From contig NZ_CP096563.1 of assembly GCF_023221595.1 (NCBI RefSeq), forward strand, positions 3,677,501 through 3,741,500: a DNA stretch of 64,000 nt, given 5' to 3'. Made by a program: the position numbers and the translations under genes. The notes below the pieces were generated by a model. That model was given only the letters and a program-made list of their open reading frames with translations, searched no databases and was not told the origin of the DNA. This document shows, one piece after another, positions 40,316 through 48,532 of the stretch. The stretch is from Rhodococcus qingshengii JCM 15477. Its GTDB lineage: Bacteria; Actinomycetota; Actinomycetes; Mycobacteriales; Mycobacteriaceae. The number at the start of each line of letters is the position of its first letter. Positions within the stretch are counted from its first letter, which is position 1.

Positions 40316-40753
40316 TCAGCCCTCGACTCGCTTCTTCAGTTCCTTCAGAGCTGTGTCGGTGATGATCTTCTCGGCCTTGCGCTTGAACAGTCCGATCATC
40401 GGAATCGTCAGGTCGACCGTCAACTCGTAGGTGACCGACGTGGTGCCGTTCGGGCCGGGCTCGAGTGTGTACGAACCGAATTGGGACTTCTGAATCTCGC
40501 CCGAGATCAGCTCCCAACTCACCGCCATACCGTCCGGTGCCCACGAATACTGCAGTTCGTAGGTGTCCTTCACCATCCCCGCGTCGAGGACGAAACGTAC
40601 TCGGTCCGCGCGGCCGCCCTGTCCCGGCGCCGTCACCTCGACGGACTTCGCCGCGGCCACCCACTCGGGGTACCGCTCGAAATCGGCGATGACGTCCATC
40701 ACGGCGTCGGCAGGAGCGTCGATGCTGATCAACCCCTTGGTCTTCTCGGCCAT
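40316..40753 (-). CDS. SRPBCC (START-like) protein, Rv2185c/TB16.3 family
   Basis: 145 residues. ISIDAPADAVMDVIADFERYPEWV is the SRPBCC N-terminal strand-helix, with a helix-grip fold predicted to the end. The family binds hydrophobic ligands in an internal cavity; the ligand here is unknown. The start follows GAAGGAAGG. It heads the unit SRPBCC-ArsA-CxxC protein. Confidence 0.88.
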   Translation of the reverse strand: MAEKTKGLISIDAPADAVMDVIADFERYPEWVAAAKSVEVTAPGQGGRADRVRFVLDAGMVKDTYELQYSWAPDGMAVSWELISGEIQKSQFGSYTLEPGPNGTTSVTYELTVDLTIPMIGLFKRKAEKIITDTALKELKKRVEG

Positions 40754-40816
40754 ACGACTGCGCTACCTTCCTTCGTCAAAAGTCCAGAACCTGCACAACG
40801 TGCAGTGCTTCGATTA

Positions 40817-41203
40817 TCAGTCCGGTGCTACTCCGGCGGCACGTCCCGCTTCGAGTTCGCGTTTGAGCTGGAACGACATGACCTTGCCGTCGACCCGACG
40901 CTTGCGGTTCATCCCGGCGAGGTCGAGGGTCGCCAGATCGGACGGCGATACGCCGACCGGCTCACAATGCAGGAAGTAGTGCGCGATCGTCCCGTCCATG
41001 ACCGGTTCGAGCCACACCTCCATGGTGCCGACCAGCTGACCGGACACCCCCCAACGGAATCCTGCGGGACCGCGATCTTCCCGGACTTCGAGCTCGAGAT
41101 CACTGAACCAGCGACGCCACTGCGCGCGCGAGGACAACAGTTCGGCGACCCGCTCGGGCGGGGCGGCGATGAAAGTCTGGTCTGCGACCTGAATGCTGCT
41201 CAC
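40817..41203 (-). CDS. SRPBCC/polyketide cyclase-like protein
   Basis: 128 residues, GTG start. IQVADQTFIAAPPERVAELLS and WRRWFSDLELEVREDRG are typical of the SRPBCC superfamily; TMEVWLEPVMDGTIAHYFLH forms the central strands. Corresponds to Rv2186c. It is 63 bp upstream of the other SRPBCC gene and divergent from fadD15 (159-bp gap). Substrate unknown. Confidence 0.85.
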   Translation of the reverse strand: MSSIQVADQTFIAAPPERVAELLSSRAQWRRWFSDLELEVREDRGPAGFRWGVSGQLVGTMEVWLEPVMDGTIAHYFLHCEPVGVSPSDLATLDLAGMNRKRRVDGKVMSFQLKRELEAGRAAGVAPD

Positions 41204-41362
41204 CGAAGTAGCTTCACATATCGCGTCCGCGAAGCGTCGAGGGGTGTCGCAACACTACATACCGGACAGACTGTAAGCCTGGCCACAACTGCGTCGGACA
41301 TGCGACTACAGTAGGAGACGAAAACCCTACTCGTCAGTATTTCGCAGTGTCGGAGGTATTTC

Positions 41363-43174
41363 GTGCCTGAGTTCAGCGCACCCCAGACGTTCACCATTCC
41401 CGAGGATGCCTCCGCGGTCGACTCGGTCTTCGCCTTCGCGAAGACGAAGCCGGCGGCGGTTGTCTACAAGCGCAAAGTCGGAAATGCATGGGTCGATGTC
41501 ACTGCAGGCGATTTCGCCGCTCAGGTGACTGCCGTCGCCAAGGGCCTGATCGCGATCGGAGTCGAGCAGGGCGATCGCGTCGGCCTCATGTCGGCGACTC
41601 GCTTCGAATGGCCGCTCGTCGACTACGCCATCTGGGCGGCCGGCGGCGTGACGGTTCCGATCTACGAAACCTCCGCAGCCGAGCAGGTTCGCTGGATTCT
41701 CGAGGACTCCGAAGCAATCGACCTCATCGTCGAGAACGACGCACATGCCGCGACCGTGAAGGACGTCGCTGCAGCCGCCCCCGCGCTGCGCACGGTGTAC
41801 CAGATCGATGCCGCGGCAGGCGGTAAAGGTGTTGTCGAGGAATTGACCGCACTGGGCGCCGACATCTCCGACGAGGACGTCCACGCCCGCGTCGCTGCAC
41901 TGAAGGCATCCGATCCCGCGACCCTGATCTACACGTCGGGCACCACGGGCCGACCCAAGGGCTGCCAGCTGACGCACTCCAACCTGATTGCCGAGTCGAA
42001 GGGCATCCTCGACTCCAACCTCGGCACGCTGCTCAAGACTCCTGGCGTTCGCACTCTGATGTTCTTGCCGCTCGCGCACGTTCTCGCTCGCGCAGTCAGC
42101 ATCGCGTCGTTCGATGCCGGTGCAGCGCTGGGGCACACGAGCGACATCCCGAACCTCGTTCCGACGTTCGGCGAGTTCAAGCCCGACTTCATCCTCTCGG
42201 TGCCGCGCGTGTTCGAGAAGGTCTACAACAGCGCACGCGCCAAGGCGCACGGCGACGGCAAGGGAAAGATCTTCGACGCGGCCGCAGACACCGCCGTCGC
42301 GTGGAGCGAGGCGCAGGACAAGGGCGGCGCCGGCATCGTTCTCAAGGCCAAGCACGCTCTCTTCGACAAGCTCGTGTACTCGAAGCTGCGCGCAGCGCTC
42401 GGCGGGCAGTGCCAGCTGGCCATTTCCGGTGGTGCACCTCTGGGCGCTCGACTCGGCCACTTCTTCCGCGGTATCGGTGTCACGATCTACGAGGGCTACG
42501 GACTGACCGAGACCACCGCAGCGTTCGCCGTCAACACCATCGGCGCACAGAAGGTCGGTTCTGTCGGAAAGCCGTTGGCCGGCAACTCCGTTCGTATCGC
42601 AGAAGACGGCGAAATCCTCCTCTCGGGACCGGTGGTCTTCACCGGCTACTGGCGCAACGAGAAGGCGACCGCCGAGTCGATCGAGAACGGCTGGTTCCAC
42701 ACCGGCGACCTCGGCACCGTCGACAAGGACGGCTACATCACCATCACCGGCCGCAAGAAGGAAATCATCGTCACGGCAGGCGGCAAGAACGTCTCCCCCG
42801 CTCAGCTCGAGGATTCCCTTCGCGCGCACCCGCTGATCAGCCAGGCCATCGTGGTCGGCGACCAGAAGCCTTTCATCGGCGCCCTCATCACCATCGACGC
42901 CGAAGCTCTCCCCGCCTGGAACGAGCGCAACAACAAGGCCGCAGGAACCACAGCGGCCGACCTGGTTTCGGACGGCGAACTGGTCGGCGAAATCCAGGAC
43001 GCCATCGACGAGGCCAACAAGCTCGTCTCACACGCCGAGGCGATCAAGAAGTTCCGCATTCTTCCGGTCGACTTCTCCGAGGACACAGGCGAACTCACGC
43101 CCACGATGAAGCTCAAGCGCAACGTCGTGCACGAGAGCTTTGCCGCCGACATCGAAAAGATCTACGCCAAGTAG
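41363..43174 (+). CDS. fadD15: Long-chain fatty-acid--CoA ligase FadD15-like
   Basis: 603 residues. Adenylate-forming motifs: LIYTSGTTGRPKGCQLTH (A3), GYGLTETTAAFAVN (A5), GWFHTGDLG (A7) and GRKKEIIVTAGGKNVSP (A8). It activates fatty acids to acyl-CoA. The GTG start follows GGAGG. Ends at a 34-bp palindromic terminator shared with pimB'. Confidence 0.94.
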   Translation: MPEFSAPQTFTIPEDASAVDSVFAFAKTKPAAVVYKRKVGNAWVDVTAGDFAAQVTAVAKGLIAIGVEQGDRVGLMSATRFEWPLVDYAIWAAGGVTVPIYETSAAEQVRWILEDSEAIDLIVENDAHAATVKDVAAAAPALRTVYQIDAAAGGKGVVEELTALGADISDEDVHARVAALKASDPATLIYTSGTTGRPKGCQLTHSNLIAESKGILDSNLGTLLKTPGVRTLMFLPLAHVLARAVSIASFDAGAALGHTSDIPNLVPTFGEFKPDFILSVPRVFEKVYNSARAKAHGDGKGKIFDAAADTAVAWSEAQDKGGAGIVLKAKHALFDKLVYSKLRAALGGQCQLAISGGAPLGARLGHFFRGIGVTIYEGYGLTETTAAFAVNTIGAQKVGSVGKPLAGNSVRIAEDGEILLSGPVVFTGYWRNEKATAESIENGWFHTGDLGTVDKDGYITITGRKKEIIVTAGGKNVSPAQLEDSLRAHPLISQAIVVGDQKPFIGALITIDAEALPAWNERNNKAAGTTAADLVSDGELVGEIQDAIDEANKLVSHAEAIKKFRILPVDFSEDTGELTPTMKLKRNVVHESFAADIEKIYAK

Positions 43175-43217
43175 TCTTTCGCCGATCAGTCCTCTGCCGA
43201 CACGAACGTGCCGACAT

Positions 43218-43251
43218 GAACGGCCCGCACCGAATTCGGTGCGGGCCGTTC
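43218..43251. terminator. Bidirectional terminator between fadD15 and pimB'
   Basis: A perfect 34-bp palindrome, each arm GAACGGCCCGCACCGAA and its complement, in the 96-bp gap between the convergent genes. Confidence 0.88.
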
Positions 43252-43270
43252 GCGTTCGAGTCCCGGTAGC

Positions 43271-44398
43271 TCAGCCGAGGAGATTACGCAGTTTGGAAGC
43301 GAGCGTGTCCCACTTCCAGTCTTCGGCAACCCATGCCCGGCCGGCTGCTCCCATCGCGGCCGCGCGATCACGATCGGACAGCACCTCGATCACGGATTCG
43401 GCGACGTCGCGAACAGAGGTGCCGTCGACCACGAGCCCGGTCTTGTTCTGCTGCACCGTTTCCGGAGCGCCACCACTGCGCCCGGCGATGACCGGCACAC
43501 CGGTAGCCGAGGCCTCGAGGTAGACGATTCCCAGTCCTTCGACGTCCAATCCGGCGCCTCGGGTACGGCACGGCATGGCGAACACGTCGGCGATCGTGTG
43601 GTGCGCCGCCAACTCTGCGGCGGGCACCGTGCCCGTGAAGACGACGTGATCGTCCATCCCGGTCTTACGCGCCAATTGGCGGAGATGGTCCTCGTACGGC
43701 CCACCTCCGACGATCACCAGTACCGCCCCGTCAATGCTCTTGCGTACGGTCGGCAGCGCCTTGATGAGCATGTCCTGCCCCTTGCGTGGCACGAGCCGCG
43801 ACAGGCACAGGATCGTGGGCCGCTCGCCCAGCCCGTATCGCTTACGCAGTTCCGCGCGGGCGACCGAGTCCGGGTGGAACACTGACGTGTCCACTCCGGA
43901 AGGAAGGTGCTCGAGCGCCGCTTGCGGGCCGAAGGCCGCCGAGAACCGCCCACGGGTGTATTTGCTGACGAACGTCACCGCATCGGTGTGGTCACCGATC
44001 ACACGCAACGACTGCCGCGCACCGGGAATCATCGACCATCCGACCTCGTGGCCGTGAGTACTCGCGATCACTCGGCTCGCTCCGGCGCGTCGAACAACCG
44101 GTGCCAACAACGCCAACGGTGCTGCCGCACCGAACCAGACCGACTCGCAGTCGTGCTTCTTGACCAACTTCGCGGCTCGACGAGCGACAAAAGGCGACGG
44201 CAGCATCAGCGTCGTCGGGTGCCGAACGACCTCGAAAGGCTGTGCCGCATCGAACTTCTTGTGCGAGTCGCCCCGCCACCGCGGTGCGTACACCACCAAC
44301 TTGTCCGGCGGCAGATGCCCGGCGAACGTGTGGAGATAGGACTGGATACCTCCGGGGCGAGGAGGAAAATCGTTGGTCACCAAGAGGGTCCGGCGCAT
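43271..44398 (-). CDS. pimB: GDP-mannose:phosphatidylinositol mannoside mannosyltransferase PimB'
   Basis: 375 residues from the ATG at 44398 (MRRTLLVTNDFPPRPGGIQS), the family start; 15 codons upstream are open but unsupported. A GT4 fold: PRPGGIQSYLHTFA is the acceptor-side loop, RLVPRKGQDMLIKAL and EGLGIVYLEASATGVPVI hold the GDP-mannose site. It adds the second mannose of phosphatidylinositol mannosides (Rv2188c). With mptA and fadD15 it belongs to envelope lipid assembly. Confidence 0.93.
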   Translation of the reverse strand: MRRTLLVTNDFPPRPGGIQSYLHTFAGHLPPDKLVVYAPRWRGDSHKKFDAAQPFEVVRHPTTLMLPSPFVARRAAKLVKKHDCESVWFGAAAPLALLAPVVRRAGASRVIASTHGHEVGWSMIPGARQSLRVIGDHTDAVTFVSKYTRGRFSAAFGPQAALEHLPSGVDTSVFHPDSVARAELRKRYGLGERPTILCLSRLVPRKGQDMLIKALPTVRKSIDGAVLVIVGGGPYEDHLRQLARKTGMDDHVVFTGTVPAAELAAHHTIADVFAMPCRTRGAGLDVEGLGIVYLEASATGVPVIAGRSGGAPETVQQNKTGLVVDGTSVRDVAESVIEVLSDRDRAAAMGAAGRAWVAEDWKWDTLASKLRNLLG

Positions 44399-44476
44399 CC
44401 GTCCACCGTAGGGCACTCGGTGCTTCAAACGTGCGAAGGGCACCTCGCCGCTGCAATCGACCCAGCCGCGAACCGC

Positions 44477-45835
44477 TCAGCCCAGATGGCTGTTGGTCCA
44501 GTCGACCCATCCGGCTCGCAGTTCCTCGGTTCCGACGCCAACGACCGCTCGGATCCGCGAATCGAGGTCTTCGGCCGTCATCTTTCCGGAGGCGAGAGCG
44601 CGAAAGAGGTCGGTCAGCTTTGCTTCTCCGAATCGATCGGCGATATACGCGTTGATCGACCACGCCGATTCGTACGCCAGTGAACTCACGACCGGTACAC
44701 CGCTGAACTGCGTGTCGTCCGGAAACTCGGTCGGAGTATCGCCGGAGCGTACCGCTGCTGCCAGAGTCGGCGCGATCTCACCCCAGGCCCGCGAGGATCC
44801 ACGGTTTCCCGCGTATTCGGCAAACCCTTCCAATACCCACATCGGCGACCCGTCACGGGTTTTCGATCGGGCGGCTATGTGCATCAGTTCGTGGCGCAAC
44901 ACCGTTCGCCTGGTGATGTCGGTCAACCTCGAAGCCGCGGCAGGCGAGAAGACCACCCGCTGGCCGCTCACGTCGGAAGACCCGTCCGCCGTCGCATCCG
45001 CGACCGACACTGCGGCAATCGAAGCGCCGTCGTGATGGGAGCCGACCAGTGCGGTGAATTCCTCAGCGGACCCCGCCACCATGAGCACCGCGCGCTCGGA
45101 CCACCACGGCCCCCACAACTGCGTCGTGTTCTCGATGGCTGAGTCCACATCGGCAGCCAAAGCGTCGACGAACGCCTGCTGACCCGGGTGGCCGATCACC
45201 AGCGCGTTACCCGCAGAATTCTCGGCGACGGCAAGCGGGCCGAAGTCCCAGGGGCCATTCCAGGATTCGCCCGCCGTTCGGGCGCCGTCCAGTCCGACGA
45301 TCGACCCGTCCGCAAGAACCGACCACTGATCGCCGCGTTTCGCGAGTGTCATGGACACTGCCTTGCGCGTGGGCAATGCGTCGACGCCGTCGAGGGCGTA
45401 CCGCAACAGAACTTGCGCATTCCATACTTCGACGTCTCCGCCCGGCGCACCGGTTCGCGGCGCCGGAGTCAGGCCGCCGCTGGGAATCTCGTATCCCCAG
45501 TCGGAGAATTCGAGCGCTCCCGCTGCAGTGGCTCGTCGAACTTCCGCCTCGAGCACACCGGGTGCGGCGGAACTGTCGACGAACTTCGCCAGCCCCGACG
45601 GATCGTCGGACATCTGAGCCGCGGCCCATGCATCGAGAAAGCTCTGGACTTGAGCGCTGCGTTCCGCGTCCTGTTCGGCGGCGGCGTTTTCGTCGGAATC
45701 GGACCTGTTCGTCAGGAAGATCGTCAGGCCCAGAACGAGCACCACGGCTACACCGAGCGCCACGAGGGCCGGATACTCCCAACGGCGTGGTCGATCTGCG
45801 CCGACGTCGGGCGTCGTCATCGGTTCAGTCGGCAC
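44477..45835 (-). CDS. Membrane-anchored putative zinc metallopeptidase
   Basis: 452 residues. One membrane helix (about 22-41, ALVALGVAVVLVLGLTIFL) and a large outside domain. LRHELMHIAARS (HExxH, residues 315-319) followed by WVLEGFAEYAGNRG (Glu 336 and 340) is a gluzincin-like zinc site resembling Peptidase_MA-like domains. About residues 55-180 resemble a sensor or NTF2-like region but were not identified. It lies between pimB' and an NlpC/P60 gene. Protease function is inferred from the motif. Confidence 0.75.
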   Translation of the reverse strand: MPTEPMTTPDVGADRPRRWEYPALVALGVAVVLVLGLTIFLTNRSDSDENAAAEQDAERSAQVQSFLDAWAAAQMSDDPSGLAKFVDSSAAPGVLEAEVRRATAAGALEFSDWGYEIPSGGLTPAPRTGAPGGDVEVWNAQVLLRYALDGVDALPTRKAVSMTLAKRGDQWSVLADGSIVGLDGARTAGESWNGPWDFGPLAVAENSAGNALVIGHPGQQAFVDALAADVDSAIENTTQLWGPWWSERAVLMVAGSAEEFTALVGSHHDGASIAAVSVADATADGSSDVSGQRVVFSPAAASRLTDITRRTVLRHELMHIAARSKTRDGSPMWVLEGFAEYAGNRGSSRAWGEIAPTLAAAVRSGDTPTEFPDDTQFSGVPVVSSLAYESAWSINAYIADRFGEAKLTDLFRALASGKMTAEDLDSRIRAVVGVGTEELRAGWVDWTNSHLG

Positions 45836-45909
45836 GGTGCCGAGTGTAGGAGAACTCGACTCGACGCTTCACGGCGGCTGGCCACACGCCACTCAGGCGC
45901 AGCAAGCCG

Positions 45910-46971
45910 TCAGTAACGACGCGCAGTGGAGAACTCCATGCCTGCCATCGACTGGACCTTCACCGGTACGCCGAACGTCGACGCATGCAGAATGTTTCCG
46001 TCGCCGGCGTAGATGCCGACATGCGAGTTGTCGCTGTAGAACGTCACGACGTCGCCGGGCTGTAGTTGGTCCCTCGACACCGGTACACCGCCCTGCGCCT
46101 GCGCTTGGCTCGATCGCGGCAGAGTCTTTCCGATCTGCTTGTAGGCCCACACCACCAGACCTGAGCAGTCGAACTCGTTCGGGCCGGTCGCGCCCCAGAC
46201 GTACGGGTCACCGATCCGCGTGAGGCCTGCCTGCAGAGCAGCAGCACCCGAGCCAGGGGTCAAGTTAGCCAGAATTTTGCTGAGATCGACATCCGGCGGG
46301 AAAGGCGTACCGCTCAGTTGGTCACGTTCGTCGTCGGTGAGATTCTGGAAGGCTTTGGTCACGTCGGCGATCTGCGTCTGCAGTTCACTCTGCTTGCGCT
46401 GCAAATCGTCACTGAGTGCGCGGGCTTGATCGGCGGCGGTTCGCGCTTCTTCGGCCGATCGCTTCGATGCTTCCGAGGCGGCACGCGCATCGGCAGTGGC
46501 TTGGTTGAACTGAGAGACCTGTACTGCCGCGTCGTTGGAAATCACGTCGAGCGCAGACATCTGGTCGAGCAACTGCTGCGGCGAGTCGCTCACCATCAAC
46601 GCAAAGAGGCGATTGGTTCGCGCACCCTGGTAATTCGCTGTGGCAATACGGTTTACCGCCGGAGCGAACTCGGCGACGCGCGCCGAAGCCGCGTCGAGAA
46701 GACCCTGATCGGCTGCCGATCGCACGTCCGCATCATTCGCGACTGCCAGCTTCGCGTCGAGGTCGATCTGCGCGTTGTGCAGCGCTTCGTTGGTCTGCTC
46801 GGAAACCCGGGAGAGTTCACCGAGCTTGTCGAGCGCCTCGGTGGGGTTGGTGATGACGGGGTCGGCACCGGCCTGCATCGAAGGCCCTGCAACGAGTCCG
46901 AACGCCAGCACTCCCACTGTCAATGCGGCCCGTACTCGACTGTTGTTTTTCGATGAAACCACGGAATGCAA
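45910..46971 (-). CDS. Secreted NlpC/P60 peptidoglycan endopeptidase with coiled coil
   Basis: 353 residues. Signal peptide ending about AGADP (37), a long Ala/Gln-rich coiled coil (about 45-210) and a C-terminal NlpC/P60 domain. Catalytic residues: Cys269 in EFDCSGLVVWAYKQ, His317 in NSHVGIYAG and His329 in ILHAST. It should cut D-Glu-meso-DAP bonds in stem peptides (Rv2190c position). The coiled coil may mediate regulation, as in FtsEX-controlled hydrolases. Confidence 0.92.
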   Translation of the reverse strand: MHSVVSSKNNSRVRAALTVGVLAFGLVAGPSMQAGADPVITNPTEALDKLGELSRVSEQTNEALHNAQIDLDAKLAVANDADVRSAADQGLLDAASARVAEFAPAVNRIATANYQGARTNRLFALMVSDSPQQLLDQMSALDVISNDAAVQVSQFNQATADARAASEASKRSAEEARTAADQARALSDDLQRKQSELQTQIADVTKAFQNLTDDERDQLSGTPFPPDVDLSKILANLTPGSGAAALQAGLTRIGDPYVWGATGPNEFDCSGLVVWAYKQIGKTLPRSSQAQAQGGVPVSRDQLQPGDVVTFYSDNSHVGIYAGDGNILHASTFGVPVKVQSMAGMEFSTARRY

Positions 46972-47286
46972 CTCTCCGTCTCGGTGAAGCGACGCCGACC
47001 GGGGCCGGTCGACGATCTGTTAGCTGGCTGTCAACTATCCACAGTACCTGTCTCGGCCGCGCAATGTCTCGATAAGGTTACGGAACGGCATACGTTTGTG
47101 TCTACTCGCCGGTAGGCGTGTCGGGGTGAAGTACCGGGCGAATTGTCGCGAAACGAAAATGTGGGCCCCGAATCGAAGATTCGAGGCCCACATTCGAAGA
47201 TCCGGAGCTCCCCCGAGCTCCGCCGCATCACAGCGGCGGATCGTTCCGACTGCCTACCGGAGACAGCCGTCGAGCGTGTTCAGAAA
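46972..47286. other. 315-bp gap between the two NlpC/P60 genes
   Basis: Holds two hairpins next to the smaller gene's end and, on the side of the larger gene, its presumed promoter; no gene or riboswitch-like element was recognised. Confidence 0.6.
47158..47194 (-). terminator. Terminator after the small NlpC/P60 gene
   Basis: AATGTGGGCC-C-CGAATC pairs with GATTCG-A-GGCCCACATT around a 3-nt loop, about 92 bp past the stop. A second hairpin GGAGCTC/GAGCTCC lies at 47204-47221, closer to the stop. Confidence 0.8.
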
Positions 47287-47844
47287 TCAGTAACGGCGAG
47301 CGCCGTCGTACGGCATCGAGGACACCGGAGCGAGCTTCACGGGCTGACCAGCGGTCGACGCGTGGATGACATTGCCGTTACCGGCGTAGATGCCCGAATG
47401 CGATCCGCCGTAGAAGGAGATCACGTCGCCGACCTGAAGATCGGACTGTGCGACGGCAACGCCGGCTGCAGCCTGGTCGTAGCTCGTGCGAGGCAGGTTG
47501 AGACCGGCCTGCTTGTATGCCCACTGAACGAGACCGGAGCAGTCGAATGCGTCCGGGCCGGCTGCGCCGTACACGTACGGGGAGCCCAGCTTGCTCTCTG
47601 CGGCGCGAACTGCCTGCTCACCAACACTGGAGATGGGAGCGGCCGGTGCAGCCGGTGCGATGTCGGTGATGCCCGGAATGACCGGCAACTGAGGAATAGA
47701 AACGCCCGGAACCTCGAACGTGCCGACGCCGGGGATGGTGATGGGGTCTGCCGAGGCAGGTGCAGCGGTTGCAGCGAATGCTCCGACTGCGAGCGCGCCG
47801 GCTACTGCCAACTGCGCTGAACGCTTGAAACTCTGTGACGCCAC
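47287..47844 (-). CDS. Small secreted NlpC/P60 peptidoglycan hydrolase
   Basis: 185 residues. Signal peptide cut near APASADP (31-33), a Pro/Ile-rich linker (34-70) and an NlpC/P60 domain with Cys102 (AFDCSGLVQWAYKQ), His149 (GGSHSGIYAG) and His161 (VIHAST). No coiled coil, as in RipD-like enzymes. GTG start with GGAG about 9 nt upstream. Controlled by the c-di-AMP riboswitch upstream. Confidence 0.92.
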   Translation of the reverse strand: MASQSFKRSAQLAVAGALAVGAFAATAAPASADPITIPGVGTFEVPGVSIPQLPVIPGITDIAPAAPAAPISSVGEQAVRAAESKLGSPYVYGAAGPDAFDCSGLVQWAYKQAGLNLPRTSYDQAAAGVAVAQSDLQVGDVISFYGGSHSGIYAGNGNVIHASTAGQPVKLAPVSSMPYDGARRY

Positions 47845-47873
47845 TTAAGGGTTGCTCCATTTCTTCCATTCAT

Positions 47874-48028
47874 CCGCCGACCGAGTTAGCTGACGGGTTC
47901 GGGCTGGGAAGATCAGCCCTACCCGCGTGGTCTGCAGCGATCCTGCGTGCTGCACCCCAGGCGGGATTCACCCCAGTGGAAACTTGGGTTCCCGGTTCGG
48001 GTTCCTCGCGGAGATCCCGATTAGGCGG
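47874..48028 (-). ncRNA. ydaO/yuaA-type c-di-AMP riboswitch
   Basis: On the minus strand, 30 nt before the hydrolase gene, conserved ydaO blocks occur in order: GGAACCCGAACCGGGAACCC, GGGGTGAATCC, and CCCGAACCCGTCAGCTAACT near the 3' end, closed by CCGCC (48024-48028) and GGCGG (47874-47878). This riboswitch senses cyclic di-AMP and in actinobacteria typically controls secreted cell-wall hydrolases, usually switching them off when ligand is bound. The fold was not computed. Confidence 0.9.
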
Positions 48029-48532
48029 TTCCTGACGATGCCGGTCCTGTTTGGTCCGGCAAGACTTCGTTAGGTCTCAGGAAGGTTACGAAATGATCGC
48101 GACGATGTCGACCGCTTCGTGACAATCGCGCCCGATTCGCCGGAAATCGTGGTGCCGCGCCCGCGATACGCCCGGCGGGTCACGGGGAGATAACAACAGG
48201 TCGGTTCGGCGACCCACTCCAGGCCGTCAAACCCGCGCCCGCTACCCACTGCCAAGGCTCACCAAACCCGACAATCCGATCTTCCATGCAGTTCAACGAT
48301 GATTACTTGAAACTAGAACTTGTTCCGGTCACGGACGCGGTTTCAGCCGTCGACAGACGCACCGAAGACCCCCTCGACTCGCCCTACTCACAAGTAGGCG
48401 CGCGTCCACATTCGCGAGTTCCCACCGCAAGTGTGATCCTCGTCTCTCCTACTTTTGTCGGGCGTTCATCGACCGATTTCGCAACGGAAGTCCGTGCGGG
48501 TCGGATTCCGTGTCTGCACTCTCGAATTCGTG
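48029..48532. other. Gap between riboswitch and exonuclease gene
   Basis: Contains the promoter of the hydrolase transcript near the riboswitch (with an imperfect GCCGG/CCGGC hairpin at 48040-48060) and the plus-strand promoter of the exonuclease gene. No further gene was recognised. Confidence 0.5.

Noticed and set aside
41327..42829. 500-codon open frame opposite fadD15
   Set aside because: Mirror frame of a complete acyl-CoA ligase gene; no recognisable domain.
46972..47160. Second c-di-AMP riboswitch upstream of the larger NlpC/P60 gene
   Set aside because: A GACAGCCAGCTAAC stretch resembles the 3' block, but the GGGTGAATC and GGAACCC blocks are absent.
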